In this document: one piece after another, positions 34,726 to 46,416 of the stretch
Numbering within the stretch: position 1 is the first letter of the stretch
Layout: the number at the start of each line of letters is the position of its first letter
Origin: Fragilariopsis cylindrus CCMP1102
Lineage: Eukaryota > Bacillariophyta > Bacillariophyceae > Bacillariales > Bacillariaceae
NCBI GenBank assembly: GCA_900095095.1
Contig: FMBT01000300.1
Location: 592,028-656,027 of the forward strand
Length of the DNA stretch: 64,000 nt
Reading direction: 5' to 3'
Translations under genes and position numbers: made by a program
Notes under the pieces: generated by a model
Told to the model about the DNA's origin: nothing
What the model saw: the letters and a program-made list of their open reading frames with translations, nothing else
Database searches by the model: none

Positions 34726-35388
34726 GGTGGTATCATCAGCCTGCGCCGAAAATCGCGCTACAACGCGTAAAAGAACGGGGAAAATGGACAATTCGTGTCC
34801 ATTTTGGTTTGACCTGTTACTCTGACACTTTCTGTCAATAAGTATCATACTGTATATGACAACCTTCATCTGCTCAAAAGGAATCTTTCTATGCCCAATT
34901 TGATTGGTGTTCAGCGCGTGTACTAGGTGCTGTATGTGTTTGCAACTAAATATTAGTGGTTTTTAGTCAATCCGTACGGATTAGTGCAAACTTAGTGCAA
35001 ACACGTTTGTCTACATCATTTTTGTACCTACCACCCCAAAGTAGGGCATAGAAATAATCTACATGAAAAGATCTATCTATTCATATCAGTCCCCATGTAA
35101 ATGGGTGCTTAGGGAGTGCTTGTATGAGTGTACGAAAGAGAGGACTAAGATATAATTGTGTTACTGATTTTTTAATTTTAGTGTGCTAAACTACACACTG
35201 CGCTGTACAGTGTTTCACAATAATGCGCAGATTTTGAAAATTCCTCACAACAGCACATTTGCATTTAGCGTTACACGGAGGAAGAAGAGATTATAAAAAT
35301 GCCAATCTCTGATTATTTTGAGTGAAGCGCGCTATGTACTGTTATTGCGCTAGTAGGGTCAAAAATTTCTGATCTTGATGATACCACC
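34726..35388. mobile_element. TTAA-flanked inverted-repeat element (piggyBac-like MITE)
   Basis: The left end GGTGGTATCATCA is exactly inverted at the right end (TGATGATACCACC). Both ends abut TTAA (34722-34725 and 35389-35392), as expected for a TTAA-specific transposase such as piggyBac. The 663-bp interior has no coding frame, so it would be non-autonomous. Classical piggyBac ends start with CCC/CCY, so the superfamily assignment is tentative. The element lies just upstream of the AP-3 beta promoter. Confidence 0.7.
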
Positions 35389-35392
35389 TTAA

Positions 35393-37259
35393 AAACAAAC
35401 GCTCAACAATGGAACATCCTCAATCTGAAAAAAATCGAAAATCAGCGAGGTATGCAACGTAAACTACCGCAATGAAACGAATATAGCACTGAAAGCAACC
35501 TTTAACCGATCTACACCCAAAGCCATCTCAGAAAGACCTGATGGCACCAACTTCAAGTGCATCGAATACTACGCAGATTCCAAGTCAAAAACCGGCACCC
35601 ACGAACAACTCAAACTAGCAAAAAAAGACAAAGCCATAGTAATCTATGTTTGGCCTCCTAAACTCTACCTCAACAAGCCGGTTCAACCATACAGTAAAAA
35701 ACATCTGGACAAGTCATACACCAAATCCACAAAAATAGTGTCAAAAAATAAACTCCTCAGTTACGTTAGCATAGCAGAGGGACAACAGTGTTACCTTAAA
35801 ATATATTGTGGTCGTAGCAAACCACCCTCTGATCTCATCTCAGACACAGTCTACCAAGCCTTCTAAGACCATCAAATGAATATATAACCAGAAACTCTTC
35901 AGGCAGCCTTCTCCATGACCTGCGGCTGGCTGCTCGGAGCAGAAACGAGATCCTTCAACTGCGACCACTTTACAGACCTTCTCAATTCACTCCCAAAATT
36001 TGCAAAGCTGCCAGTGGCATGCCAAAAAAACACTAAAAACAACAGAAGGTGAGGTCATTCCACAAGGAGAAGGAGTCTCTGGTATCATAATCCTATGCAA
36101 CGCAGACTACTGCAATGAAACAAATATAGCACTGAAAGCAACCTTCAACCGATCTACACCCAAAGCGAATACTATGCAGATTCCAAGTCAAAAACCGGCA
36201 CCCACGAACAATTCAAACTAGCAAAAAAAGCAATGGTCAAACAAGGAGGCTTTAGCAAAAATGTCAGGAAAATACGCACCGACAGTACCCTATCAACCTC
36301 CCAAACCCATTCTCTCCTCCAGCCAACCCTCTCCTAGACATTGCCACCACCTGCAGAGAAATCATGCAATCGCTAAAATGCCAGTCCAACTACAAATGTA
36401 CCCTCTTCAATCAAATCTACGAGCAACGTGACAAATCAATTATTGGCGTCTGCCATAGAAGCCAACATGCTGAAGCAGAAATGGTCCTGGGACATCTACA
36501 AGTCCTCCTGAAAGAAAAGTATGGACCAAAAATATAGGCATGGTTTAGCCAGCAGGCCATAGATAGTGCAATGGGATACTCCTTTTGTCCAAAAACAGGC
36601 CAAGTTACCCACTATGACGACAAAGAAGAAGAAGATATATTTGAAGGATTTTGCACATCCACATCTCCGGCATTAACAGCAAACGCAAGAGCAAATGGAA
36701 CTATAATCGAAGATGATTACGATGGAAACCTGGACGACATTGACTTAGACAACGCCAACAAACCAGCACTCAAAATAAATATGCAAATTACGTTTAATGT
36801 CTCAAACCCAGGGGATGGAGGAGGATACAATGACAGGCATTCAGTAGTTACACTGATGACAGCAGTATCATCAAACGCCACAAACGTTATCAACCAATCA
36901 AATAGGCGGGACCCTTACAAACACAAAAGACGAACTAAGCACAGTAACGACAACCAAAAACCCAGGCGTCCAATTGACCAGCACAACAACCACTCCTCAA
37001 GGTACACACACAACAACAAACAATGCAGACAACGCTGCCTCCATGTAACAGACTGGAGTAAAGGATGACAATCAATAACAACTCAACAGAAAACAACCCA
37101 GCACAAAGGAAGCGCGGACGGCAATTTGTATCACCAACCATTACAGGAGAACCCCTCGACTTACTTCCACCAGCACCTAAAAGACGCCGCATAAAAAGGA
37201 ACTCTGAGCACCAAAACCACTTCAATCAACCCCAAACTCTCTCAATCGAACCTACATGA
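35393..37259 (+). pseudogene. Decayed transposon-type ORF, family not recognised
   Basis: Long protein-like stretches in changing frames, broken by several stops and indels. Readable blocks include NETNIALKATFNRSTPKA, EYYADSKSKTGTHEQ, GWLLGAETRSFNCDHFTDLL and a frame 36571-37068 rich in Asp/Asn then Arg/His. The final frame has a basic PAPKRRRIKRN motif. The base usage (A/C-rich sense strand) differs sharply from neighbouring genes, a sign of a mobile origin. One block occurs twice (about 35466-35623 and 36109-36229); the second copy lacks about 39 bp. It may be the first ORF of a LINE-like or other retroelement, but no reverse transcriptase is found. Confidence 0.55.
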
Positions 37260-38358
37260 AGAAGACCTGGCAGCCAAAGATAGTGAAGCCTGGCGACGAC
37301 TACCCCCCCCCCCCCCAACTTGGGAAAAACTGCACCCTCATCACGTTCCAGAAAGTTACGTCATTCTTTAGGGCAATCTTTACGGGCAATTCAAGTAGTA
37401 AATTCCAGCTAACCACCTGCTCTTAGTTCAACCCAAATAGTATAATGAGTAGTAAACTAGGCTGGGTGGAGTGCTGGAAAATCCAGGCTGTACTACTGTG
37501 TATTAATTACGGTATGTGCATTCTGTATTGATATAAGTCAATTTAGCGTATTGGATGGGGAGATTAGGCTGCTATTTGTGATTGATATATCAAGTAGGTG
37601 GAATAATACATTAGGAGGAGATGAACTGAATGAGACAAACGGGGATGATTATTTTGCCCTGATGATGAGGAAAATTACTTTCATCTAAGAAAACCTATTC
37701 AGAATATTACCTATCACCAAGAAGATGTCAACAAGTGTCAGAAAAAGAGTCACCACGGCTTCAATTAAAACAAGAGGCACATCGAAGAGGTTCCTCTTCA
37801 GGATCTATCACGGATTGAGGGCTATGATCAGATATATGATCAAGAGCAGCAGAATCTAAGGACAACAATCTTCATCAGGTAGAATAACGATACGGATCGT
37901 TATGACGGAGCTTTGGAAATGTCATACTTCTCAGAAGCTAAGCAGGTACGATACTAGTAAGAATTTGGAACTGGAGAAATATGAATATACAACATCGACT
38001 TAAAGAGCACCATGCTTAACATAATACACTTCTACACATAATCTTGTTAGTGTAGTTGATAAATACAAATTCTAACCGACGTAGGAAGCAACGTCTGTCT
38101 TTATGGTAAAAATAAAGCATTCTATCCACAGTAATAAGTGCAAGTAATATTGTTCACGTTGCTTACAATTGTGAAAAAAAAACTTGGATTTTGGCTTGAT
38201 GCTTGATTGCGGATCGAAAAAAATAGGAATATGGGGTCTCCGGAATATAATTCATGTGTGATATTGCCAAGGTCTATTCGAGTGGAATAATGAATAACAT
38301 CCCACCCGTTCTTTTCTAGATCTCAATTTTGACCATATACCGTAATTTGTAATTAGAT
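37260..38358. other. Intergenic region with poly-C tract
   Basis: About 1.1 kb following the transposon relic. A 14-bp poly-C run is at 37303-37316. The rest is AT-rich without an open frame of note. Confidence 0.45.
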
Positions 38359-38897
38359 TCATGCTCCAAACAATCGCTTTCTCCCCTTTTGACGTCGTCT
38401 CTTTAAAATTTTCCGCCCTCCCACTGTCTGTCGACGTTTCAAGTAGCCGCATTTGCGTTTTTTCTTCAAAAGGGAAGGCTGGTAAGTTCGCTTTATGAGC
38501 CAAACGGCCCAAGATAGGATCGATGACGAAAAAGAAGCCAACATGTTTGATTCTCTTTCTCTCATCACTGAAATTCCATAAAGATTACAAGTCGGCATCG
38601 AAGATTCAGATTCTCGGAGACTTCGGAGAGGAAAGAAGTTGCTGGAAATCATTGGGTGCACATAACTGTTTCGGTCATGGCGTCGGAATGTAAGCGAGGT
38701 GAAATTGTCGGTGCATAGGAGGTTGACATCATAATATAATCAAGGGTCCGAAGGGGAAGAAGATGAAAGTTCTTGGCAAATGTATTCTTCAACTTCGAGA
38801 TGGAAAATATGCTCATACGGAAGTTGGGGCTCGCGTAGCACCATCTACCAACACCATGGCGTAATGATAAAGAAGCCGTGCCAGCCTTGAGAAACAT
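38359..38897 (-). CDS. Mitochondrial ribosomal protein bL34
   Basis: The C-terminus [20 protein letters not shown]...[16 protein letters not shown] is the bL34 signature at full length, spaced exactly as in bacterial L34. The preferred model joins exon 1 (38819-38897, ATG) to exon 2 (38359-38567) through a GTATGA..TTTCAG intron in matching phase, giving 95 residues. Exon 1 ([19 protein letters not shown]) is amphipathic and basic like a mitochondrial presequence. The alternative is an unspliced start at an ATG at 38652, which gives a less presequence-like leader. It is a small basic protein of the large subunit near the exit region. A mitochondrial rather than plastid location is inferred from the leader. 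Confidence 0.82.
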
Positions 38898-39324
38898 GTT
38901 TTTTCAAAAGTATTGTATGGCGTCTTGTATGGTGTATTATTAATTTAGCCTCTGAAAAATGAATAATGTAACGTAACGTATTATTTCAAATTAGTTAGTA
39001 CATTGAACATTGAACAGACGAACGACAGCAGTGTGTAAGGTAGTTTTGTGTTTGTGCTACTGTGCGGTGTACGTCCGGTAGTAAAAAAGTAAATTAAAAA
39101 ATAGTTTAAAAAAAAAAATATCGTCTCCCCCGCCCGATGCGGAAATGCAGGACAGCAGACAACAACATACTATACAATAATGGACAATATTACCTTAATC
39201 ATATAACAATGAAACAATGTTCATGTATGCCACATACATTGAACATTGTAGCCAGAGTTCGGAAGAACCATCATATATGCCGTAGTGCGTAGTGGCATTT
39301 TAAATATACCACTAGCCTAATACC
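38898..39324. promoter_or_regulatory. Divergent promoter region
   Basis: 427 bp between the start codons of bL34 and the next plus-strand gene; AT-rich, contains an A-run near 39109-39118. No specific motif identified. Confidence 0.4.
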
Positions 39325-40871
39325 ATGCCACTAACCTTAAGCGAGCTATTCCATCAACAGTCACAGAAACTGTCATCCGAGCAGAAGAAAGAACAAGATC
39401 AACTCGAGGAGGATGTGAACAATGAGGGGGAAAGAGTTGCACCAAACGGAACAGAAACGAGTTTAACGGTGATATTGGTAGTCAATCAACAATTCAAAAT
39501 AAGAGACTTAAAACAGAATCAACATACAAGATAAAGCACGAGGGGGAGAGTAGCGAAGAAGAAGTAGAAATGGATGAAGATGACGAGGATGATGAGGATT
39601 CACACGTCGACATGACCGATGATCAATTTTATGTGAATTATCCGGAAACTGCACAGGCCTTTTATTTTTCTTCTAAAGAGGAAGATAATCTTCGACGACA
39701 GAATCATCCAGAGGATTTTGAAGCATCCATTCTGCTTTATTCCCATCGAAAAAACGAGGAGCCTTACCTTGAGTAACGAACGTCGTCTTGCGGGTGACGA
39801 CGCTGACGGCTTCACTAGTAAATCTCTTACGGGACGCTACCGTCCTCGAAAAAAAAAGTGACAACAAAAAGTATGTCTGGTAAAAAGGAGACCACTTATC
39901 GGCTGGAAACGCACGAGGAAGTACAAGACCGCGTCCAGCGAATAGAAGGATACGCCGAACGTTCCATACTTCGAAATAGATGGAAGAACCGAACTGTTAA
40001 TTTTCAAGATGAGAAGGACGTAGGGGATGCATTTCTTTCCAGAGCAGAGCAATATTTAGGATCCAAACTCCGATTAGAAAAGAAACAACGTCGAATAGAA
40101 GACAACAAGGAAAGAAAAAACGTCGGAGAGAACGAAAGAGAAAAGAGCGAGAAAAGGCGAAAGAACAAGAAATAACTGATGATTTGGAGGAAGATGACGA
40201 ATTGAAGGAGCAGATCCAACTTTTAGCTCTACTCTCTCAAAATAATATACTGTTCCAAAAAAAGACGACGAAGATTCAATTCATCATAATGGTTCGTCGT
40301 CAACAATGCCCCCGCAAGCCTTGAATTACTGGGATTTGGGATATTCTATGCCCCGAAAGGGTGATATTTCGTACAATTTTAATCCATCAGTAGAAATATG
40401 ATCCAAAATTCGTCCATGGTCAGGAACGATTTCAAGGAAGACGACTGCATGGATAGAAGCGAAACTAAGGCATCTTTCAGAGCTCTTATGACGCAACAAT
40501 TCGGACAGCGTTCTTCCCGTTTTTTCTTTCCACTGAATAGAACTATAATTACAAATGCCAACAATACGTTCCGTCCTGGCTATCGTTCGGGTCATGTTCA
40601 GCACTTTTTAACTATGGCAGCAAAGCATTTATGTAGTAGTGGTTGGGATGGTAATGAATTTGTTAATGGTATTGGTTTAGAAGATCGTTATCTTAGACTT
40701 TTGTGCGTACGTTCTGTGGCGAAGAGTGATACTGACGTAACGGTTTGCGCAAATTTTCGGATGTCCGGCTACTTGACAAGAATTTCCGATGAACAAGGGC
40801 AAAACATGCTACTCTTCCTACAAAATACATGGAATAACCCGACTGAGGTTTTGAAAAAATTAGGGATTTGA
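39325..40871 (+). pseudogene. Unrecognised acidic/basic protein, frame broken several times
   Basis: Begins at an ATG (39325) and stays protein-like to 40871, but only by changing frame. The breaks are near 39465, 39748, 39850 (A-run), 40130 (purine-rich), 40260 (A-run) and 40395. The pieces share one character: an acidic region with Asp/Glu runs, then a Lys/Arg/Glu-rich helical region, then a more globular end (RSSRFFFPLNRTIITNANN, YLTRISDEQGQNMLLFLQNT). I do not recognise a family. Because most breaks sit in short homopolymers, an intact gene with assembly errors is as likely as a pseudogene. It may continue into the next frame, as no promoter-like gap separates them. Confidence 0.5.
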
Positions 40872-40983
40872 ACAGCTACCAAGACTCACCAATCAACGGA
40901 AATATGTTAACCAAAATCACCACTCATTGCCATAACAATAGATCCAAGTCAAGCGACTGCACAAAATTTGTTCCATAAAGAAA

Positions 40984-42594
40984 ATGTACAACATCACAAA
41001 TAATGATATCGATGTAGAGCAGGGCGTTACAGAAGAAGAATCCGCAATCGTGACAAATGATAAGATTGTACCCGATGCAACGACAAGTGGTGGTATTGCC
41101 GATGTCATGACGATGAAATCTGGTTCGACAATTTGCAACAAGACAACCCCAACGATCTCCCAGAATTTACGAGATGCACTAATTGCTCCCACTAGTTTGT
41201 ACAGTCACATTGCAGGTACTAGCCCTCCGATTCCGCAATGCCCGTTGGATCCTACCTCGTTTCTATTTGGCCCAGTTGATCGTCATTCCAAATTCTATCA
41301 CGTCAGTGTGAAGATGGATTCCTCAATTTACAAGCTGATGCTTTCCACATTGATGGCTCGAATCGGGAAGATTAGAACTTCAAACAAAGATCATATTTTA
41401 TCAAAAACACAAAAACAAATACTGGAACTCATTGAGGAGTTTACAGATATCAACGAAAACAAATTGTACCTCCGATACACGAATTATATTCAAGACTTAT
41501 CGGACATGGACATTCCGCTGGTGGAGTTTAATCGTGGTATTACTGGTTACTGCAACTTTGTGGCCAATGGTTGTCATGAGATGTGCCATGAGTATATATC
41601 GCCCTGCAACGACGAATCAAACAAGACTTGCGCTGAAGATGACGAGCTACTCGAAGTTTCAGGGATGAATCAAGTTGCAGAGAAAATTTGGGAACTCTGT
41701 CGAACAAAAATCCGCCGGAATGGTCTTATCGGTTTTCCCAAGTTACGAGTAATATTTGGGGTTGCTCTAATTTGCCGCAGCCTTCCTTCTTCTGCAGCTG
41801 AAATCTTGTCGAGACCAATAGATAACTTCGACTTTTGTACTCCTTTGGACCTTTTCAAGTACACCCTCGAAGATTTGGAAACCAAGAAGTATATAACTGG
41901 TATTCAAAACCACGAAGATAACTGCACTCTTGCTGTGGAACTAGAGTTTATTTTTCATGACGCATCAGAATGTTTTCAAGAAGCTGTAAAAATTGACCCT
42001 ATCAATGTTGATTTTCAGCTGTGGCATATAGGGTGCCTAGCATCCTGTCTGCTTATCTCTTCGGGTAATAAAATTTCCGCTGGTGTTCACGCCTATCCAT
42101 CACAGAAAAAGAGCGTATACATGAGCTGCGAAGGCCCTGCGCACGAATTGCGCCAATGTATGAAGAAATACGATGATGTCCGTCTAGAGTTATCTGTCGC
42201 AGTCAACGCTCTCTTCACACTTGCTAAATATCAAGACAGCGCTAAAGCTCACTTTGCAGTGTTCACATTAATTGAATGGGGTCAGGCAATTGGTCTACTT
42301 GTGGGAGGTCCGCTCCAAGATTTTGTGGATGATATCAAGAGGCTCCACGACTATCATTTTGAAGTATGGGCTCACAAGGAGCCTGCTTCCTTCCTGAGAA
42401 GATTTTCAAACAAAGAAAAACACTCCTTTGATATATCTTTCTATGCAAAGATTCTGGAGAACGATCCTGGGAAAATCGAAAATTGGAGGAACTTTGTCCT
42501 ATGTTTGGGACCTATTTCTAAAACAAAGGAAGGCAATTGTTGGGGACAAGATCGTCGTGGTGGGGAGACAATCTTTTGCATATCTTGCCTTTAA
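40984..42594 (+). CDS. Unrecognised protein with TPR-like helices
   Basis: Open frame of 536 codons from an ATG at 40984. Helical repeats resembling tetratricopeptides are suggested by ECFQEAVKIDPINVDFQLWH and by AVNALFTLAKYQDSAKAHF. No catalytic motif, signal peptide or membrane span is evident. The frame probably does not truly end at 42594: after ISKTKEGN the sequence loses protein character and an alternative frame leads towards the next segment. The ATG may likewise be internal to a longer gene starting at 39325. TPR-like proteins are usually scaffolds; no function is assigned. Confidence 0.6.
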   Translation: MYNITNNDIDVEQGVTEEESAIVTNDKIVPDATTSGGIADVMTMKSGSTICNKTTPTISQNLRDALIAPTSLYSHIAGTSPPIPQCPLDPTSFLFGPVDRHSKFYHVSVKMDSSIYKLMLSTLMARIGKIRTSNKDHILSKTQKQILELIEEFTDINENKLYLRYTNYIQDLSDMDIPLVEFNRGITGYCNFVANGCHEMCHEYISPCNDESNKTCAEDDELLEVSGMNQVAEKIWELCRTKIRRNGLIGFPKLRVIFGVALICRSLPSSAAEILSRPIDNFDFCTPLDLFKYTLEDLETKKYITGIQNHEDNCTLAVELEFIFHDASECFQEAVKIDPINVDFQLWHIGCLASCLLISSGNKISAGVHAYPSQKKSVYMSCEGPAHELRQCMKKYDDVRLELSVAVNALFTLAKYQDSAKAHFAVFTLIEWGQAIGLLVGGPLQDFVDDIKRLHDYHFEVWAHKEPASFLRRFSNKEKHSFDISFYAKILENDPGKIENWRNFVLCLGPISKTKEGNCWGQDRRGGETIFCISCL

Positions 42595-42646
42595 CCACAG
42601 TTAGTAATAAAAAAACGGAAAGTATGATAGTCTCACTATAGAGATA

Positions 42647-43198
42647 ATGCTTGCACGACTGAAGAAAGTGAGCATAAGCATAATTGATTCGCCAGTGACG
42701 GATAAAACAGGAAGTAATGTAAATAATAATGGAAACAGCACTCGCCAAAGCATTGATTGGTTGCCGACACGAGACGATATCATGGCACAAAGTAAAATCC
42801 AATTCGATGTTTCTAAAAATTTACGGTCGAAGTGTTATGCGAACGACCTCCCGAGGACCAATCACAAAGTTTTCGATTCTGAAATGGATGTTCCACCAAT
42901 TCTGTCATCCGATAATATGTCTCTGCCCAAGTTGTCTTCCCTCTCGCAAGAAGCACAAGCATACAAGCTCTACATTTTTTGTCATTTGTTCGAGCAGAAC
43001 CATTCATTGGTCCAAGAACATATATACTACAATCTGTTCTCGAACATTTATAGTAATATAGGAGCGAAAACAGTCAACGATGATTGTGATGAGTTTCGAA
43101 TATTGGTGTGGTTTGTTTCTATGGGCATAGATATGGAACATATTTTTTCGAGACGCGAGAAAACAGTTACTTCTGAAACTCTTCGCTCTTCGAGTTGA
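42647..43198 (+). CDS. Probable C-terminal part of the TPR-like gene
   Basis: 183-codon frame with an ATG at 42647, preceded only about 40 bp earlier by a stop in an AT-rich, A-run-containing stretch. The segment LSQEAQAYKLYIFCHLFEQN and the following helix-rich part match the style of the upstream frame. Same strand, 50-bp gap and lack of a promoter suggest one gene split by an indel near 42530-42615. I do not recognise the family. Confidence 0.5.
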   Translation: MLARLKKVSISIIDSPVTDKTGSNVNNNGNSTRQSIDWLPTRDDIMAQSKIQFDVSKNLRSKCYANDLPRTNHKVFDSEMDVPPILSSDNMSLPKLSSLSQEAQAYKLYIFCHLFEQNHSLVQEHIYYNLFSNIYSNIGAKTVNDDCDEFRILVWFVSMGIDMEHIFSRREKTVTSETLRSSS

Positions 43199-43869
43199 AC
43201 TCTTTAATCGTCAGAACAACTGGAGACGGGGGTAAATGAGTTTGCGATATGAAATTTTTACCTGCTTTTTTTAAATGTACAGTACACTCAGATGTTACCT
43301 GAAAATGTCCCTAAAATTCGTACTAGCGTACGTCATGCCAGTAATAGTACTGGTAAGTCCTGGATAAAATTAAGGACTACGTTGAATAATGTCCAGCCTG
43401 TTATACCCGAAATATCATGATAGGATGATTATCTGAATTAACTTCAGTAAATAAATACACCTGTTCATACAGACATAATAATATTATTCCCGCAACTTTT
43501 TATCTCGGGTTTTTTTGTCTTTTTTTTTTTTTCCATTAAATAATTATTTTTTTGATGACGTATACGTATGCAACTCCGTGGCTGGAGTGTCTGCTTTATT
43601 CCGGCCTGTTAAGAGGTTACGGCAATCTAACTATCATCCGAATTTAGTCAATCGCCTCCTTAATCTGAAATCCAAATGAATAATGCCACCCCAAAAACCC
43701 AATTCGAAAACTGTCATTTACAACAAGATATGGTAAAAAAATGTAATGTACGAGCACATCTTGAATACTAGCATTGAGAGTATAGTCGTAGGACAATAAA
43801 TAATAATTTACTGTAACTATTGATATCCTTAGAGTGTGTGGTATCACAAGCGCCAACATCACAAGTACA
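43199..43869. other. Intergenic region
   Basis: About 670 bp, AT-rich, with a T-run near 43514-43532 and CGTACTAGCGTACG/GTACTGG motifs near 43318-43352. It would hold the Kae1 promoter. No gene seen. Confidence 0.45.
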
Positions 43870-45306
43870 ATGAAAAGCACCGCCTTTGACGACCCTTGCT
43901 CTGCAGACGCTATAAAAAATCTTCCCATTCCCGTAGTGGCACTTAATAACAATTACAAACCTAACAGGTACGGGGACACAATTGTCCTTGGGCTGGAGGG
44001 CAGCGCGAACAAGGTGGGTGTAGGAATTGTGAAGTATACTCCTGCAAAATATCGAGGTCAACGACACGAAGCTATACTATGAGTGGTGCAGATGAACCAG
44101 CCAACTATCACATTCTATCTAATCCACGAAAGACCTACATCGCACCTACAGGACAAGGATTCCTACCGAAACAAACCGCAACGCACCATCAAAATCACAT
44201 AGTGGCGCTTGTTCGTGCAGCTCTTCTGGAAGCATTTCCAAACGAGGACCATCCAGAAACATTGATCAGTGCAAGTGAGTTGATGAAGTGATTTAATTAC
44301 AAAGCCTAGTCAAGAATCCGCAGTTTTATTATCGCCACCATTTTTTTATACCTTAACTGACAACTTTCCATAAATTTACTGAATCTTAGTTTGTTTCACA
44401 AAAGGACCTGGGATGGGTGCTCCTCTTCAATCTTGTGCCGTTTTGCGCTCGGACGTTGTCGTTGCTGTGGAAAATTCCATTGGTGGGTGTCAATCATTGT
44501 GTAGGTCAGTAGTCTATCATCTATGCTCGGAAATTTACCGTCGTAATCTTCAGGTTTTATTTTGTAGATGTAGATGCGGAAAATTCGTCCCAACATTTGG
44601 AAGATTTCCAACCCTTTTTTTTCTTCGTCTTCTGTCGCTTTGTAGGCCACATAGAAATGGGACGACTAGCTACAGGCACATCAAAACCCTGTTGTATTAT
44701 ATGTTAGTGGGGGAAATACTCAAGTGATTGCGTACTCAAATCAACGCTACCGGATATTTGGAGAAACGATCGATATCGCAATTGGTAATTGTTTGGATCG
44801 ATTTGCTAGGGTAATTGATCTGTCCAATGATCCTTCTCCTGGGTACAACATCGAACAGGAAGCAAAGAAAGGAACGAAATACATTCCACTTCCTTATGTT
44901 GTGAAGGGTATGGACGTGAGTTTCTCAGGAATTTTGACGCAGGTGGAACAACTGGCAAAGACAGAACGAAAGGAAGACCTATGTTTTTCATTGCAAGAAA
45001 CACTATTTGCCATGTTGGTGGAGACCACGGAACGAGCAATGGCGCACACCGGACAAACTCAAGTGCTGATAGTGGGAGGGGTAGGGTGCAACAAACGGCT
45101 ACAGGAGATGATGCTTCAAATGGTCGAAGAACGAGGTGGAGGCGTTAGCTCTATGGATCATAGATATTGTATTGACAATGGAGCGATGATTGCTCAAGCA
45201 GGCATCTTTGCGCTTCAATTTGGGGAAAAAAACATCTCTGGAAGATAGTTGGTGCACTCAACGATATCGGACGGACATGGTTCAAGCAATATGGCGGGCC
45301 CCGTGA
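43870..45306 (+). CDS. tRNA threonylcarbamoyladenosine enzyme Kae1/OSGEP, several frameshifts
   Basis: Exons 43870-44274, 44390-44504 and 44646-45306. Diagnostic blocks are [32 protein letters not shown], the metal-binding HHQNH (HxxxH), [30 protein letters not shown], and [13 protein letters not shown] with the nucleotide-binding DNGAMIA. The cytosolic KEOPS complex uses it to add threonylcarbamoyl to A37 of ANN-decoding tRNAs. The start is the ATG at 43870 (MKSTAF). The frame breaks near 44075 (one base), 44441-44444 (one T too many), 44687-44690 (one base too many) and 45226-45232 (one A too many). Beyond the last break the conserved tail [11 protein letters not shown] ends at 45306. Everything else is conserved, so assembly error seems likelier than decay. 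No presequence separates it from the organellar paralogue Qri7, but the sequence is Kae1-type. Confidence 0.88.
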
Positions 45307-45348
45307 TAATAAAATTAAGACCCTTTATTGTTCTGTTTATCGTTTTAT

Positions 45349-46388
45349 TCAAGGCCACGACGAGATGGGATCCGATGGCCACGGAATACTGCTTCTCGAG
45401 TAGCAATCTACAGAGTCGACCCCCAATTTATAACTTCCTACCAGTTCTAGACCAGCTTGCTCGAGAATCTTTGGCGTAATATTAGATGGCAATGGATCCC
45501 TAAATAATATGGGTGCATGAACTATAATGGCTCGGTCCACCATTTTTCTTCTAAAAATTGTAGAGCCGTATTCGGTCCACCTTCTATCATAATATGATGT
45601 AAGCCGAATTCCTCTTCAAGTATATCACATATTTGCCGAGTGCTGATTCGTGCTGTACCTTGCTCACCAATCGGTAGAACACCCAAGTACTGGACATTCT
45701 TAAAATCTTTGTTTTCGGTTCTGACGTAGTATTCATTAATCGCATCTTCTTCACTTCCACCAATAGTCTTTAAGTCCTCGGTGACGGCGTATACGACAAT
45801 CGTTTCGAGTGTATCATTGGCAATTTGAAACTGATCAAGTTGTAGTTGCAGTTTTGGATCTAGTACCACACGTGTTGGCTGCGTTTGATTATGTAGAGTC
45901 ATTCTGTGGGGCATTTGCTGTCCAGGTGGACTCAGCGGAACTCTTCGCACGGTCAATGTGCAGTCGTCAATTTCTACGGTTGATCGCCCTACTAATATCG
46001 CATCAGACACGCGTCGTAAGCGGTGTACCATGTCCAGACTTTTCTTTGAAGTAAAACGCCCTGATTTTTCGCTGGACAAATCAGCGACGCTGTTTTGCGA
46101 GTCAAAGGCAATTTTTAATGTGACGCCTGTTGTAGGCACGATATTTTCTTCATTTCCTAATATCAATGGCGAGGATGGTGTCGATTCCACTGCCAAAGTA
46201 AAAATGGAAGATATCGCAGTAAATCCGCTTCTTTTACGTTCGCATGGAAGAATGTTAGATGTAGATTTCGGTGTAAAAGTATGTGCTACTTTTACCATAC
46301 TAGTACAAGTAAGATATAGTTGAATCCAAAGTAATACAACGACGAAACGACGCCATGAAGGCTCTCTCGTTATCTGAATCTGCTCCAT
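45349..46388 (-). CDS. RibD C-terminal/RIB7-type pyrimidine reductase, one frameshift
   Basis: Signatures of the riboflavin-pathway reductase: GRFTSKKSLDMVHRLRRVSD, AILVGRSTVEIDDCTLTVRR, PTRVVLDPKLQL and HHIMIEGGPNTALQFL. It reduces the ribosylamino-pyrimidine intermediate with NADPH. No deaminase domain is attached. The start is the ATG at 46388; one codon further upstream is a TTG. The N-terminus has a hydrophobic helix (FVVVLLWIQLYLTCTS) followed by KVAHTFTPKSTS, which looks like a signal plus transit peptide, so plastid location is inferred. The frame is lost at a short A-run (sense strand) at 45543-45547, where one extra base would continue into MVDRAIIVHAPILFRD and end at 45349. The gene converges on Kae1 with only 42 bp between stops. 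Confidence 0.85.
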
Positions 46389-46416
46389 CAATCGTTTGTT
46401 ATTTCGCTCTGTTGCG

